This document shows positions 51,924 to 53,798 of a DNA stretch of 53,798 nucleotides, piece after piece. Under the pieces are notes generated by a model that saw only the letters and a list, made by a program, of their open reading frames with translations, had not been told where the DNA came from and searched no databases. This DNA is from an uncultured Victivallaceae bacterium (lineage in GTDB: Bacteria; Verrucomicrobiota; Lentisphaeria; Victivallales; Victivallaceae), in the NCBI GenBank assembly GCA_944389925.1, contig CALXOD010000069.1, forward strand, positions 1 through 53,798. Direction: 5' to 3'. How positions within the stretch are numbered: the first letter of the stretch is position 1; every line of letters starts with the position of its first letter. A program made the translations under genes and the position numbers.

Positions 51924-53798
51924 ATGGAAAAACGCATCTCTGAAATCCTCGGTCAACTGTCGCTCGATGAAAAAATCCACCTTTGTTGTGGCTTTTCCGG
52001 CATGGAGGCCGGCAATCTGCCGCGTTTCGGCATCCGGACTCTCGCCATGGCCGACGGGCCGCAGGGAATTCGGCTGGAGGACGGGCGCACCTCCACGGCG
52101 CTGCCGTCGGGGATGAACCTGGCCGCTTCCTTCGATACGGAGAACGCGGAACAATACGGCGCTTTGATCGCGCGCGAATGTCTTGCCAACAATGTTCAGG
52201 TGAGTCTGGGACCGGGGTTCAATTTAATGCGCACCCCGATGAACGGGCGCAATTTCGAATACTACGGCGAAGATCCGGTTCTGGCGGGCGAAATCGCCGC
52301 CGGTTACGTGCGCGGCTGTCAGTCCGAAAAGGTCGCCGCCACGCCCAAGCATCTGGCGCTCAACAATCAGGAGATCTGCCGCTCCGTCGGAAGTTCGAAT
52401 TGCGACGAGGCGGTCATGCGGAATTTGTATCTGCGACCGTTTGAAATCGTCGTGCGGGAATCGTCGCCGTGGATGATGATGTCCAGTTACAATAAAATCA
52501 ACGGCACCTACGCGTCCGCGTGCCGTTTCACGCAGCAGACCGTGATGAAGGACGAAAACAATTTCGACGGCGTGATGGTTTCCGACTGGGGGGCCGTTCA
52601 CGACGTGGTCGGCTGCGCGCTCGGTGGACTCGACCTGGAAATGGGCAGCGATCTCTTCCGGAAGGAGTTGAAGGCGGCGGTCGAGAGCGGGAAAGTTCCG
52701 ATGGCGGCCCTCGATGAGATGGTGCGCCGCAATCTCCGGCTGCTTTGCCGTACGGGACGGATCGACGGCGTGCCGTTTGAACCGGGAGAGGCCGAATGCA
52801 ACAGCGCACGTCATCGGAAGTTCGCGCTCGACTGCGCAATCGAGGGGAGCGTGCTTCTGAAAAATTGCGGCGGCATTCTGCCTTTGAAACGCAAAACGTT
52901 GCGCCGGATTCTGGTTACGGGGCCGAATGCCGATTATCGCCAGAGCATCGGTTCGCTGGAACATTGCGGCGGTTCCGGCGCGGTGCATCCGGATTATGAA
53001 ATTACTCCGCTGGAGGGAATTCGCGAATTTCTCGGCGATTCGGTGGAGGTGGTGTTCGCGCCGGGAGCGCTGTTCGAAGACCGTGAACGGATTCCGGCGG
53101 AACTGCTGCGCACGCCGGAGGGGAAACCGGGGGTACGGCTGTCGTATTACGAATCGAAGGATTGCTCAGGCGAGCCCTTTGAGGTACGGGTATCGCCGTC
53201 GTTCGATCTGCACTGGGGCGAATTCGGCGCGGCGGGGCGCGACAATTCCGATCCGCTCAACCGGCGTTGTTTCAGCTGCCGGATGGAGTGTGTGGCGACA
53301 CCGGTGAAAGATGAGACGATCCGGCTCTCGTACCGGGCGGGACGGCTCTTCGGCCGGGTGAAGGTCGATGGAGTGGAACTGCTTTCGAACCGGGCGAGCA
53401 TCGTTTATCCGGTCAATGGCGGCGCCGTGATCGAAGTTTGCAAGGGCGTGCCGCTGAAACTGGAAGTGGAAATGGAGCGCTATTCCGAGGAGTTCTCCGA
53501 ATTCAGTCTGCTCTGGATCGGTTCTCCGGAAGAACGGCTCCGGGAGGCGGTCGAGCTCGCGCGTACGGTCGATGCGGTGCTCTTTTTCGGCGGGCGCAAC
53601 CATCGTTACGACCGGGAGGCGATCGGCTGGGGCGATGTGCCCAACGCCGACGTCGGCGCGTGGGATCTGCCCTCCGGTCAGAATGAGTTGATCTCGGCGC
53701 TCTGCGACGCGAATCCGCGGGTCGTCGCTTGTTTTGTGAACGGTTCTCCGTTCAACGTGATGCCGTGGATCGACAAACTTCCGGCGATGGTGGAGATG
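51924..53798 (+). CDS. Glycoside hydrolase family 3 enzyme, C-terminus cut by window edge
   Basis: The visible 625 residues include the GH3 N-terminal barrel (LSLDEKIHLCCG, MADGPQGIRLEDGRTS, LGPGFNLMRTPMNGRNFEYYGEDPVLAG, KHLALNNQE), the nucleophile motif GVMVSDWGAVHD with Asp221, the second domain (GSVLLKNCGGILPL) and an insertion at about 400-540 of PA14 type (FEVRVSPSFDLHWG, IRLSYRAGRLFGRVKVDG). It acts as a beta-glucosidase-type exo-enzyme; there is no signal peptide, so it is probably cytoplasmic, with the symporter importing its substrates. The frame is open at the edge. Confidence 0.95.
   Translation, partial: MEKRISEILGQLSLDEKIHLCCGFSGMEAGNLPRFGIRTLAMADGPQGIRLEDGRTSTALPSGMNLAASFDTENAEQYGALIARECLANNVQVSLGPGFNLMRTPMNGRNFEYYGEDPVLAGEIAAGYVRGCQSEKVAATPKHLALNNQEICRSVGSSNCDEAVMRNLYLRPFEIVVRESSPWMMMSSYNKINGTYASACRFTQQTVMKDENNFDGVMVSDWGAVHDVVGCALGGLDLEMGSDLFRKELKAAVESGKVPMAALDEMVRRNLRLLCRTGRIDGVPFEPGEAECNSARHRKFALDCAIEGSVLLKNCGGILPLKRKTLRRILVTGPNADYRQSIGSLEHCGGSGAVHPDYEITPLEGIREFLGDSVEVVFAPGALFEDRERIPAELLRTPEGKPGVRLSYYESKDCSGEPFEVRVSPSFDLHWGEFGAAGRDNSDPLNRRCFSCRMECVATPVKDETIRLSYRAGRLFGRVKVDGVELLSNRASIVYPVNGGAVIEVCKGVPLKLEVEMERYSEEFSEFSLLWIGSPEERLREAVELARTVDAVLFFGGRNHRYDREAIGWGDVPNADVGAWDLPSGQNELISALCDANPRVVACFVNGSPFNVMPWIDKLPAMVEM

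Overview
The window looks like a chromosomal piece of a Gram-negative bacterium of the PVC superphylum, most likely a Lentisphaerota (Victivallis-like) organism. This is an inference. It rests on LPS genes (kdsA, kdsB, a heptose kinase, an OstA-type transport protein), a planctomycete/lentisphaera-style membrane Ser/Thr kinase with a 'DWG' motif, several Gfo/Idh dehydrogenases, a URO-D-like enzyme, a heparinase II/III-like lyase and GH78/GH3 glycosidases, in GC-rich DNA with AGGAGG-type ribosome binding sites.

Layout. 1-6.3 kb (minus): a tightly packed run, esterase - membrane Zn peptidase - small membrane protein - rfaE1 - kdsB - kdsA - OstA-family protein, that makes and exports Kdo/heptose LPS. 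6.4-8.7 kb: a secreted parvulin foldase and rpsD, each with a clear terminator. 8.7-12.8 kb: a sugar-oxidation cluster (Gfo/Idh dehydrogenase and TIM-barrel isomerase on minus; AraC regulator and lactonase on plus) around a divergent promoter with a palindromic operator candidate. 12.9-18.5 kb (minus): prs-rplY-pth-rpsF-ssb-rpsR-rplI-dnaB, behind a strong promoter. 18.6-24 kb (minus): FHA membrane protein - ftsH - DUF167 - membrane Ser/Thr kinase with an external sensor region, a possible phospho-signalling neighbourhood. 24.4-34.6 kb: mixed metabolic and secreted genes (ribokinase, secreted two-domain protein, PHP esterase, heparinase-like lyase, Ca/Na antiporter, dehydrogenase, mnmE, URO-D-like). 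34.7-37.6 kb: HNH protein, metG, panD. 37.7-38.4 kb: two small Flp-type prepilins and tRNA-His.

38.5-53.8 kb is more accessory. It holds a membrane protein, a GH78-like enzyme, a LemA-type gene coupled to a large membrane protein, a promoter followed by a strongly nested RNA fold (candidate new or divergent structured RNA), a tiny membrane protein, a large lipoprotein, a double zinc-ribbon membrane protein, a frameshifted ROK regulator with a degenerate second copy of the RNA promoter region, an IS200/IS605-like double hairpin, and a sodium/solute symporter divergent from a GH3 glycosidase that runs off the right edge. The best discovery candidates are the 44.0-44.2 kb structured RNA with its decayed promoter copy, the orphan Flp prepilin pair, and the FHA/FtsH/kinase neighbourhood. 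I saw no CRISPR array, prophage or intact insertion sequence.
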